DNA from: Deltaproteobacteria bacterium
GTDB taxonomy: Bacteria; Myxococcota; Myxococcia; Myxococcales; 40CM-4-68-19
DNA length: 64,000 nucleotides
Assembly: GCA_005879315.1 (NCBI GenBank)
Contig: VBLC01000071.1
Span: 22,024-86,023, forward strand
Direction: 5' to 3'
Positions 34,333 to 41,768 of this stretch are shown piece after piece (position 1 is the stretch's first letter; each line of letters opens with the position of its first letter). The notes under the pieces are model-generated. The model saw nothing but the letters and a program-made list of their open reading frames with translations, made no database searches and was not told the origin of the DNA. A program made the position numbers and the translations under genes.

Positions 34333-35550
34333 TCACGCCGCCTGCGCATCGGTGGACTGCGCCGCCGCGGCCTGCACGGCGATCCCCATCTTCCCCTTGT
34401 GCTTGTTCGCCGCCATCAGCGCGTGCGCGTAGGCGGTCTTCTCGAAGGGAAAGACCTGGTCGAGGACGGGATGGATCTTGCCCTCGTGCACCAGCTGGTT
34501 GGCCCGCTCGGCTTGATAGGCGTTGGCGAAATGCGAGCCGAGGATCTGCTTCTGCCGCATCCAGAGATGGCGCACGTCGAACTCGAGATTGAATCCGGTG
34601 GTGGCGCCGCAGATGACGATCTTCCCGAACTTCTTGGCGAGAAAGACGCTGGTCGGGAAGGTCTGCTGCCCGACGTGCTCGAAGACGACGTCGACGTCCT
34701 TGCCGGAGGTGAACTCGCGGACGCTCTTGCCGAAGCGCTTGCAGGCTTCCATCCGCGCCTTCTGCCGCTCGGGCGTCTCCGGCGGCTTGTACATGAGGTC
34801 CGGATAGTCGTTGCGATCGATGCAAGCCGAGGCTCCCAGCGACTTCACCAGATCGACCTTGTCCTTCCCTCCGACGACCGCGATGGGATTGGCGCCGAGC
34901 ATCCGGCAGATCTGCACGGCAAAGACGCCCAGGCCGCCCGCCGCTCCCCAGACCAGCACGTTGTCGCCGGCGGTGACTTCGGCCTGATGGACCAGCATTC
35001 GATAGGCAGTGAAATAGGTCAATCCATAGGAAGCGGCCTGCAACCAGTCGAGCTGCTTCGGCTTCTTCAACAATTGCTGCGCCTGCACTTTGGTGAACTG
35101 CGCGAAGCTTCCCCAGGAGGTTTCATATCCCCAGATCTTCTGTTCCGAGCAGGCCATCGGATCGAGGCCATTGCATTCCGGGCATTGCCCGCACGATTGA
35201 TTGCAATGGATGACCACCTCGTCGCCGACTTTCCAGCGGCGCACCTGATCGCCCACCTTCCAGACGATGCCCGAGGCGTCGGAGCCGGCGATGTGCATCG
35301 GCTCGTTGTGCATCTTGAAGACGCTCACCGGCTTGCCCCGCGCCGCCCAGACGCCGTTGAAGTTCACGCCCGCGCCCATCACCAGCACGATGGCGTCGTT
35401 GGGGCCGGGCTGGGGCACCGGCACCTCCTCCAGCTTCATCGATTTTTCCGGGTCGCCCTCGCGGTCGGGGCGGATCACCCAGGCGAGCATCCTCTTGGGG
35501 ATCTCGCCCAGGCTCTTGGGAACTTCGCCGAGCGGGAAGACGTCGCTCAT
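34333..35550 (-). CDS. ccr: Crotonyl-CoA carboxylase/reductase
   Basis: 405 residues, MDR superfamily. NADPH-dependent reductive carboxylation of crotonyl-CoA to ethylmalonyl-CoA. The family pattern is clear: VNFNGVWAARG, GSDASGIVWKVG, KIWGYETSWGSFAQF, NVLVWGAAGGLGVFAVQ and LGSHFANAYQAER. Of the CO2-pocket residues I recall for Ccr (Asn, Phe, Glu, His), Asn65, Glu143 and His340 are present, while the Phe position is Tyr142. This favours a carboxylating enzyme over a simple reductase, with a conservative change. Extra Cys residues (CNQSCGQCPEC) resemble the structural zinc loop of alcohol dehydrogenases. ATG overlaps the stop of the B12/epimerase gene. Shorter than the ~430-450 residues of typical Ccr. 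Confidence 0.85.
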   Translation of the reverse strand: MSDVFPLGEVPKSLGEIPKRMLAWVIRPDREGDPEKSMKLEEVPVPQPGPNDAIVLVMGAGVNFNGVWAARGKPVSVFKMHNEPMHIAGSDASGIVWKVGDQVRRWKVGDEVVIHCNQSCGQCPECNGLDPMACSEQKIWGYETSWGSFAQFTKVQAQQLLKKPKQLDWLQAASYGLTYFTAYRMLVHQAEVTAGDNVLVWGAAGGLGVFAVQICRMLGANPIAVVGGKDKVDLVKSLGASACIDRNDYPDLMYKPPETPERQKARMEACKRFGKSVREFTSGKDVDVVFEHVGQQTFPTSVFLAKKFGKIVICGATTGFNLEFDVRHLWMRQKQILGSHFANAYQAERANQLVHEGKIHPVLDQVFPFEKTAYAHALMAANKHKGKMGIAVQAAAAQSTDAQAA

Positions 35551-36392
35551 GGGGAGGGCTCCTCGTGCGCCTCGACGAGCTCGAGCAGGGTCCCGCCGAA
35601 GGCCTTGGGATGAAGGAAGGCGACCCGGTGGCCGCGCGCGCCAGGCCGGCCGGTCTTGTCGAGCAGCGCCACGCCGCGCGCCGCCAGCCTTTGCAGGACG
35701 GAGTCGATGTCTTTCACCCGCAGGGCCAGGTGGTGGAGGGCGTCGCCGCGCTTCGTTAGAAACTTCTCCAGTCCGGCATTGCCGCGCGGGCAGACGAGCT
35801 CCAGCGACGCTCCATTGGGAAAATCAAAGAAGGCTGCGTCGACTTTCTGCGCGTCGACGTATTCGCGGTGCGCGACTTTCTCGCCCAGCACCTCTTCGAT
35901 CAAGGCGATCGAGGCATCGAGGTCTTTGACGCAGATGGCGGCATGGTCGAGCCGCGTGGCAGGGATGCCGGCGGTCGCGCGCGGCGGCTCGGGGAGCGGC
36001 TCGCCGGAGGCGAGGGCGCGCACCGTCTCGACGACGGCGCTGAGCGGCGACTCCGGCCCGAACACCGCGCCGACGCCCAGCTCGCGCAGCGCCTGGTGAT
36101 CGGCGGCGGGAATGATTCCGCCCACGACGATGGGAACCTGGATGCCGCGGCCTTTCAGCTCCCCGATCAGCCTGCGGCAGATGCTCTCGTGTGCGCCGGA
36201 GAGGATGGAGAGCCCGATGACATCGACGTCCTCCTGCACCGCCGCCGCGGCGATGGCGGGGATGGTGGCGCGCAGGCCGGTGTAGATCACTTCCATTCCG
36301 GCGTCCCGCAGCGCCGCGGCGATGACTCGCGCGCCGCGGTCGTGGCCGTCGAGGCCCGGCTTTCCCACCAGGACGCGGATGCGCGATTCCAT
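35547..36392 (-). CDS. Fusion of B12-binding mutase small domain and methylmalonyl/ethylmalonyl-CoA epimerase
   Basis: 281 residues in two domains. Residues 1-135: the cobalamin-binding domain of acyl-CoA mutases, with D15-G-H17-D-R-G20 (His17 as lower cobalt ligand), LSILSGAH (61-68) and VVGGIIP. Residues ~150-281: a glyoxalase-fold acyl-CoA epimerase (TRLDHAAICVKDLDASIALIE, ALHHLALRVKDIDSVL, GGTLLELVEAHEE), with metal ligands expected at the His and Glu residues of these motifs. The large catalytic mutase chain is the gene just upstream (stop/start share one base). The two steps, epimerisation and mutation, are consecutive in the ethylmalonyl-CoA pathway, so fusing them to one chain is sensible. 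Confidence 0.88.
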   Translation of the reverse strand: MESRIRVLVGKPGLDGHDRGARVIAAALRDAGMEVIYTGLRATIPAIAAAAVQEDVDVIGLSILSGAHESICRRLIGELKGRGIQVPIVVGGIIPAADHQALRELGVGAVFGPESPLSAVVETVRALASGEPLPEPPRATAGIPATRLDHAAICVKDLDASIALIEEVLGEKVAHREYVDAQKVDAAFFDFPNGASLELVCPRGNAGLEKFLTKRGDALHHLALRVKDIDSVLQRLAARGVALLDKTGRPGARGHRVAFLHPKAFGGTLLELVEAHEEPSP

Positions 36393-37960
36393 CAAAATCT
36401 CGTCGGGGGCTGATAGGAACCGAACTCTTCTTTCAATGCAGAGGCGATCTCGCCCACGGTGCAATAAGCCCGCACCGCCTCGCGGATGTGCGGCTGCAGA
36501 TTCTCCTCGCCGGCTGCCGCATCGCGCAGCGCGCGCAGGGCGGCGGTGGCCTTGCCCGCATCTCGCTCGCGCTTGAGGCGAGCCACGCGGGCGGCGGCGT
36601 CGCGAGCGGCCTCGGGAGAAGCGGCGGTGATCTCCATCTCCGGGTCGGCGTGCGCTTCTCCCACCGTCCGGAACTTGTTCACCCCGACGACCGGCACTTC
36701 GCCCTTCTCCACCGCACGCTGGTGCTCGTACGCGCGCTGGGCGATGCGCTGCTGGATGTATCCGGCGCGCAGGCACTCGACCATGCCGCCGCGCGTGTCG
36801 ATCTCGTCCATCACCGCGCGGATGGCCTTCTCCATTTCGTCGGTGAGCGCCTCGACGAAATAACTCCCGCCCAGCGGGTCGGCAGTCTGCGCCACCTCGG
36901 TCTCGTAGGCGACGATCTGTTGCACCCGCAGCGCCGTGCGCGCCGAAAGCTCGGTGGGAATCGCGAAGGCTTCGTCATACGCGGCGGTGAAGACGCTCTG
37001 CACCCCGGCGCAAGCAACCGCGAGCGTCTCCAGGGTCGTACGCGTGATGTTGTTGAGCGGCTCGGCGCGGGTCAGCGAATGGCCGCCGCAGACGCAGGCG
37101 GCCCGCAGGCGCCAGCTCTCCGGCTCCTTCGCTCCATACTTGTCCCGCAAGAGAGCGGCCCAGATTCGGCGGCCGGCGCGATACTTGGCCACCTCCTCGA
37201 AGAAATTCGTATAGGTATAGAAGAAGAAGCTCAGCCGCGGCGCGAAGGAATCGACCGGCAGCCCGCGAGCGAGAAGGTTCTCCAGATAAGCTCTGCCGGC
37301 GCTGAGGGTGTACGCCATCTCCTCGGCGGGATTCGCTCCGGCGTCGCGATAATGGGAAGCAATGCTGATCGGATTGAAGCGCGGCAATCTCTTCACGGTG
37401 TCTTCGATCAGATCGCAGGCGAGCCGCATCGAGGGCTCGATGGGGAAGAGCCAGGCCCCGCGCGCGCCGAACTCCTTCAGCAGATCATTCTGCACCGTCC
37501 CGGAGATGCGCTCGTCGGGGACGCCCTGCTTGCGCGCCGTCTCCTCGTACATCGCCGAGAGGATCGGCGCGGTCGCGTTGATGGTCATGGAGGTCGAGAC
37601 CTTGCCGAGCGGAATGCCGGCGAAGAGCTCTTCCATGTCGGCGAGCGAGCCGATCGAGACGCCGACCTTCCCGACCTCGCCTTCCGCTTCGGGATCGTCG
37701 GCGTCGATCCCCAGCTGGGTGGGCAGATCCAGAGCGAGCGACAATCCCGTCTGCCCTTGCTCGAGCAGATACTTGAAGCGCTGGTTGGTCTCGCGCGGCG
37801 TGCCGAAGCCTGCGTACTGCCGCATGGTCCACAGCTTCCCCAGATACATCGTGCGGTGGATGCCGCGCGTATAGGGAAATTCGCCGGGCTGAGGCGGGAC
37901 CGTCCCGACGTCGTCGGGGCCGTAGACTGGCTTGATCTCGATCCCGCTCCTCGTTTTCAC
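36392..37960 (-). CDS. B12-dependent acyl-CoA mutase, large (catalytic) subunit
   Basis: 522 residues from GTG 37960, which overlaps the MaoC stop (GTGA); longer frames would run through the MaoC gene. TIM-barrel motifs: FPYTRGIHRTMYLGKLWTMR, AGFGTPRETNQRFKYLLEQG, LSLALDLPTQLGIDADD, GTVQNDLLKEF and NNITRTTLETLAVACAG. The cobalamin domain is absent and supplied by the next gene. By operon context the substrate is probably ethylmalonyl-CoA (Ecm), but the YTRG/GIHRTMY region is also close to methylmalonyl- and isobutyryl-type mutases, so the substrate is inferred and not proven. Confidence 0.9.
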   Translation of the reverse strand: MKTRSGIEIKPVYGPDDVGTVPPQPGEFPYTRGIHRTMYLGKLWTMRQYAGFGTPRETNQRFKYLLEQGQTGLSLALDLPTQLGIDADDPEAEGEVGKVGVSIGSLADMEELFAGIPLGKVSTSMTINATAPILSAMYEETARKQGVPDERISGTVQNDLLKEFGARGAWLFPIEPSMRLACDLIEDTVKRLPRFNPISIASHYRDAGANPAEEMAYTLSAGRAYLENLLARGLPVDSFAPRLSFFFYTYTNFFEEVAKYRAGRRIWAALLRDKYGAKEPESWRLRAACVCGGHSLTRAEPLNNITRTTLETLAVACAGVQSVFTAAYDEAFAIPTELSARTALRVQQIVAYETEVAQTADPLGGSYFVEALTDEMEKAIRAVMDEIDTRGGMVECLRAGYIQQRIAQRAYEHQRAVEKGEVPVVGVNKFRTVGEAHADPEMEITAASPEAARDAAARVARLKRERDAGKATAALRALRDAAAGEENLQPHIREAVRAYCTVGEIASALKEEFGSYQPPTRF

Positions 37961-38454
37961 GGCCGGAACTCGCGTTTCAAGACGGCCAGCTCGCGGGTGA
38001 TCTCCAGCACCACCTCGCCCTTTTGGTTCTTGCCGCGCAAGAGGAGCTTCACCACGCCCGCCTGCCCGGCCTTCGACACTGCCGACAGGCGCGGGTCGTC
38101 GTCGGTCTTGGAGAGCACGGTGCTCTCGGCGAACAGGGTATCGCCGGCGAAGACCGGGTTCAGATGGCGGCCTTCGTCGTAGCTCAAGTGCGCCAGCGCA
38201 TTCTCTTCGGTCTCCTCCGAGGCCAGCCCGGCGACAAAGGCGAAGACGATCCCACCATAGACGACGCGCCGCCCGTTGAACGTCGTCTCCGGCGAGTCGT
38301 CGCACATCTTCTGGTTGAAATGGAGCTGCGCGGTATTGAGCACGAAGTTGGTCCACATCATGTGCTCGTCCGAGATGGTCCGGCCGCGCGGATGCACGAT
38401 GGTCTCGCCGACCACGAAGTCTTCATACAGATTGTCGTCGCGCGTGAAGTGCAT
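37957..38454 (-). CDS. MaoC-like hot-dog dehydratase (second of the operon)
   Basis: 165 residues, MHFTRDDNLYEDFVVGETIV start, GRTISDEHMMWTNFVLNTAQLHFN with the family's Asp/His hydratase region, VYGGIVFAFVAGL and RHLNPVFAGDTLFAESTVL. Directly follows the acyl-CoA dehydrogenase gene (stop TAG and start ATG touch) and overlaps the mutase start. Together with the other MaoC protein it could form a heteromeric mesaconyl-CoA hydratase, since characterised ones are double-hot-dog chains of ~340 residues (inference). Confidence 0.88.
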   Translation of the reverse strand: MHFTRDDNLYEDFVVGETIVHPRGRTISDEHMMWTNFVLNTAQLHFNQKMCDDSPETTFNGRRVVYGGIVFAFVAGLASEETEENALAHLSYDEGRHLNPVFAGDTLFAESTVLSKTDDDPRLSAVSKAGQAGVVKLLLRGKNQKGEVVLEITRELAVLKREFRP

Positions 38455-39639
38455 CTACGACTCCAGCAGCCGCTTGGCGATGACCTCGTATTGAATCTCG
38501 GAAGTTCCTTCGAAGATGCGGAAGACGCGCGCGTCGCGCCAGAAGCGCTGGGCGGGGAATTCGCGGGAATAGCCGTAGCCGCCGAAGACCTGCATCGCCT
38601 CCGAGCTCACGTGCTCGGCCATCTCGGCGCAGAAGGCCTTGGCCATTCCCGCCTCCAGGTCGCAGCGCTTGCCGGTGTCCTTCATCCGGGCCGCGTGATA
38701 GGTGAGCTGCCGCCCGGCCTCGACCTGCGTCGCCATCTGCGCCAGCTTGTGGGCGATCACCTGGAATTCGCTGATCGGCTTTCCGAACTGCGTCCGCTCC
38801 TGCGAATAGCGCAGCGCCGCCTCGAGCGCCGCCTGCGCCACGCCCACCGCGCGCGCGGCCGTCTGGATGCGGGCGATCTCGTAGGTCGACATCAATTGCC
38901 GGAATCCCTTTCCGCTCGTGCCGCCCAACAGATTCTCCGCCGGCGCTTCATATCCGTCGAATTGCAGCGAATAGGAATTCATCCCTTTGTACCCGATCGA
39001 AGGGATGGGGCTCCCCGCCAGCTGGGGCGGATGGAACTTGTCGCCCGGCGTCTTGGGGATGAGGAGGATGCTGATGCGGTCGTGCTTCTTCGCCGCCTCG
39101 GGATTGGTGACGACGGTGGTGCAGAGGATGTGCGCCCGGTTGGCCCAGGTGCACCAGGTCTTCTCTCCGGTCACCAGATACTTGTCGCCTTTCAAGACCG
39201 CCCGGCACTTGATGCCGGCGGAGTCCGACCCGGCGTCGGGCTCGGTAAAGGCAGCCGCAGCGAGAATCTCGCCGGTGCACAACCCCGGCAGGAATTTCTT
39301 CTTCTGCTCTTCGCTGCCGTTCGACTGCACCAGGGAAGCGGTGATGATCATCCGCGTCATCACCGAGCCGACGCTCAGCCACGCCCGGGACAATTCCTCG
39401 GCGACGATGGCCATCGAGAGCGTATCGAGCCCGCTGCCGCCGTGGTCGGGGGAAAAGATGAGCCCGAAATATCCCAGCTCGGCCATCTTCTTCACCACCG
39501 GCATGGGGATCTCCGCCGCCTTGTTGTCGAGCTCGTTGGCGATGGGGAGGATCTCCCGCTCGGCGAAGTCGCGCACGCTCTCGCGGATCTGCGCGTGCTC
39601 GGAAGTGAGCGCGCCGCCGTTCGGATTGGGGATGGGCAT
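38455..39639 (-). CDS. Acyl-CoA dehydrogenase, possible methylsuccinyl-CoA dehydrogenase
   Basis: 394 residues, standard short-form flavoenzyme. AAAAFTEPDAGSDSAGI and EKTWCTWANRA (flavin/substrate sites), RTQFGKPISEFQV, MQVFGGYGYSREFPAQRFWRD and the catalytic Glu of RIFEGTSEIQYEVIAKRLLE. Its place between two MaoC genes and ahead of mutase, epimerase and Ccr genes points to methylsuccinyl-CoA to mesaconyl-CoA oxidation; the motif set alone would only say acyl-CoA dehydrogenase. Its start shares one base with the stop of the upstream MaoC gene (TGATG). Confidence 0.88.
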   Translation of the reverse strand: MPIPNPNGGALTSEHAQIRESVRDFAEREILPIANELDNKAAEIPMPVVKKMAELGYFGLIFSPDHGGSGLDTLSMAIVAEELSRAWLSVGSVMTRMIITASLVQSNGSEEQKKKFLPGLCTGEILAAAAFTEPDAGSDSAGIKCRAVLKGDKYLVTGEKTWCTWANRAHILCTTVVTNPEAAKKHDRISILLIPKTPGDKFHPPQLAGSPIPSIGYKGMNSYSLQFDGYEAPAENLLGGTSGKGFRQLMSTYEIARIQTAARAVGVAQAALEAALRYSQERTQFGKPISEFQVIAHKLAQMATQVEAGRQLTYHAARMKDTGKRCDLEAGMAKAFCAEMAEHVSSEAMQVFGGYGYSREFPAQRFWRDARVFRIFEGTSEIQYEVIAKRLLES

Positions 39640-40124
39640 CAGCGGCCTCCGTAAGCGGAGCGCTTCTTGACGAGGATTTTGCGCTCGTAGAGGCAGACTT
39701 CCTCGCCGCGCTGGTTCGTCCCGGTCGTGCGCACGTGGACGATGCCGCGGTCGGGCTTCGAGCCGCTCTCGCGCTTGTCGAGGACTTCCGAGGACGAGAG
39801 GAGCGTGTCGCCGGGATAGACGAAGCGCGGAAATGTCATCTTCCAGTACCCGAGGTGCGCCAGCGCCTGCTCGGAGAGGTCCTCGACTGTCATGCCGAAG
39901 ACAACGTTCATCACCAGGAGCGGATGGACCGGGGGCGCGGGATGGCCCAGCGCCTGTGCATGCAGCTTGTTGAAGTAGAGCGGCACGGCATTCATGGTGG
40001 CGGTGGCAAAGAATTGTGCCTCGCCCGCTTCGAGTGTCCGGCCCCAGTGGTGGCGATAGATGTCGCCAACCTTGAAATCCTCGTAAAAGCGGCCGCGGAC
40101 CACCAGCCGGCGGGTTTCGCCCAT
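39639..40124 (-). CDS. MaoC-like hot-dog dehydratase (first of the operon)
   Basis: 161 residues from ATG 40124; the longer frame to a GTG at 40217 adds a basic non-homologous segment. GRFYEDFKVGDIYRHHWGRT, AGEAQFFATATMNAVPLYFN, VMNVVFGMTVEDLSEQALAH and FPRFVYPGDTLLSSSEVLD match the MaoC pattern, including the VYPGDTL turn. Head gene of the six-gene ethylmalonyl-CoA-like operon, divergent from the PilZ gene. The 122-bp gap between the two holds no promoter I can call with confidence. Confidence 0.85.
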   Translation of the reverse strand: MGETRRLVVRGRFYEDFKVGDIYRHHWGRTLEAGEAQFFATATMNAVPLYFNKLHAQALGHPAPPVHPLLVMNVVFGMTVEDLSEQALAHLGYWKMTFPRFVYPGDTLLSSSEVLDKRESGSKPDRGIVHVRTTGTNQRGEEVCLYERKILVKKRSAYGGR

Positions 40125-40246
40125 GAGCGAGGGGTAGGTCGGCCGTGGGATTCCGTCAAGGTGCCGCGCCGCGTTCAAGTTGCGACGTGACAGGGATCGC
40201 AGCCTGCTTTCGGGCACTTTTCGTAAAGTTGACGCACCGGCCGGGT

Positions 40247-40576
40247 ATGGAACATTCCACGAAGAGCATGGTCGAGACCGGCAAGGAGCTACGAAAGCAC
40301 GTGCGCCGATCCGTCAAGTTGCCGGCCCGGCTCCAGCTCGGGTCGACGGAAGTCCCCGCCATCACCGAAAACATCTCGCTCGGCGGCGCTTTTTTGCGCG
40401 TCGAATTGCCTCTCGACGCCAAGGATGTCGTCGCCTCCATCCAGCTGCCGCACGGAAGGGACCTGCGCGTCCGCGCGCGGGTGAGATGGCGGAGGAACAC
40501 GCCGCCCGGCGTGGGCGTGTCGTTCGAGCGGTTCATCCACGGGCCCGAGCCGGATTTGAAGAACCTGCTCCGGTAG
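40247..40576 (+). CDS. PilZ domain protein (c-di-GMP receptor-like)
   Basis: 109 residues, a single PilZ domain. The RxxxR arm is RKHVRRSVKL and the [D/N]xSxxG motif is ENISLGGAFLRV, so the c-di-GMP contacts are present. The strand ARVRWRR and VGVSFERF complete the barrel. A stand-alone adaptor that could signal to motility or polysaccharide systems. Convergent with the FIST gene, with two bp between the stops. An alternative start at 40268 exists. Confidence 0.88.
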   Translation: MEHSTKSMVETGKELRKHVRRSVKLPARLQLGSTEVPAITENISLGGAFLRVELPLDAKDVVASIQLPHGRDLRVRARVRWRRNTPPGVGVSFERFIHGPEPDLKNLLR

Positions 40577-40578
40577 GC

Positions 40579-41706
40579 CTATCGGTCGCCCAGGGCCAGA
40601 ACGCCGGTGAAGAGATGCACGGCGGTGGCGCGGCCGGCGGGACCGAGCTCGAAGCTGGTGCGTAGCGAGAGCAGCGGAAAGGCGCCCAGGGATTTCTCGA
40701 TCAGCCCCAGGTCGAGGCCGCCGACTCCATAGAGATTGCTCCCGCGGCTCGCGCAGTCGAAGTAGACGCCCCAGCCGGGCGGCGGGCCGGAGAGCCGGTC
40801 GAGCGCGCCCTGCAGCGTGCGGCGCGCGCCCATTCCGTCGCGCAAGGTGAAGCAGACGCTGTGGCCCTCGGGAAGGGCGACCGCCGTCTCGATGGAACCG
40901 CGCTCCTCGTCGACGCCGAGCAGCGGGACCGAGACGAAATCTTCCGCGCGGAAGACTTCGCCCGCGGTGGGCGAGAGGCCGAGGCCGATGAACTGCAGCG
41001 CCTCGCCCGACACCCCTGGCTGATCGGCGAGAGCGGTGAGCGCCTCGATGGCGGGATGCGAATCGAGCTCGAGCAAGGAGCGGCCTTCGGCTCGCGTCAC
41101 GAGCAACGGCGAGCCGATCGGCTGATGCGCCTGGGCCACCGCCACCCGCGCCGGCGCAGCGAAGAAGACGCCCACCGCCTGCGCCTCGGCGATGTCGTCG
41201 TCGAGGAGAAGGCCGCCTTCCACGGCCGCGCCGCCTCCGGCGATGCGCGCCTGGCCTCCCTCGCGAGAGAGAGCCGAACAGACCCGCTGCAGAGGCGCGG
41301 AGGGATCGACGAAGACGAGCCCCAGCGCTCCCGGCCCGGCGCGCTGAGCGGCCGCGCGCAATTCCGAGACGTCGTCCTTGCGCAGCGAAAAGACATGCCC
41401 CGGCTGCTCGAGAGCGAGCAAGCCGAGCGCCGGGCCCTGCTCGGTCTCGGCGTCGCCGGGCATCGTCGCCGCCGTCGTCGCGACGCCGACGATGTGCGTC
41501 CTCGCGCCGGCCACCGCGCGCAGCTCGGCGCAGAGATCGAGCGCCTGGTCGAAATGCTCGGGCGTCGCCGCCACCAGCACGCAGCCCGCCTTCGACAAGC
41601 CGGCGCGCTGGAGAGCGCGGCTGGCAGCGTCGCGAGCCGCCTCGCGCACGTCGTGCTCCCGGCTGATCGCCGCACCGGCTCGCATCGGCGAGGAGCATAA
41701 CGCCAT
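40579..41706 (-). CDS. FIST domain sensory protein
   Basis: 375 residues from ATG 41706 (a later ATG at 41685 is possible). FIST_N (about 15-190: LVAATPEHFDQALDLCAELR, IVGVATTAATMPGD, GLVFVDPSAPLQRVCSAL) and FIST_C (AVALPEGHSVCFTLRDG, GVYFDCASRGSNLYG, LLSLRTSFELGP). FIST modules are predicted small-ligand sensors, often fused to signalling outputs; here the protein is FIST only and lies beside a PilZ gene. Confidence 0.9.
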   Translation of the reverse strand: MALCSSPMRAGAAISREHDVREAARDAASRALQRAGLSKAGCVLVAATPEHFDQALDLCAELRAVAGARTHIVGVATTAATMPGDAETEQGPALGLLALEQPGHVFSLRKDDVSELRAAAQRAGPGALGLVFVDPSAPLQRVCSALSREGGQARIAGGGAAVEGGLLLDDDIAEAQAVGVFFAAPARVAVAQAHQPIGSPLLVTRAEGRSLLELDSHPAIEALTALADQPGVSGEALQFIGLGLSPTAGEVFRAEDFVSVPLLGVDEERGSIETAVALPEGHSVCFTLRDGMGARRTLQGALDRLSGPPPGWGVYFDCASRGSNLYGVGGLDLGLIEKSLGAFPLLSLRTSFELGPAGRATAVHLFTGVLALGDR

Positions 41707-41768
41707 CCGCAACTGAAGCTGAAGCTTCCGCAATTGATCGGCGGCGCCGATCGTGTTGGAAAGGGGAG

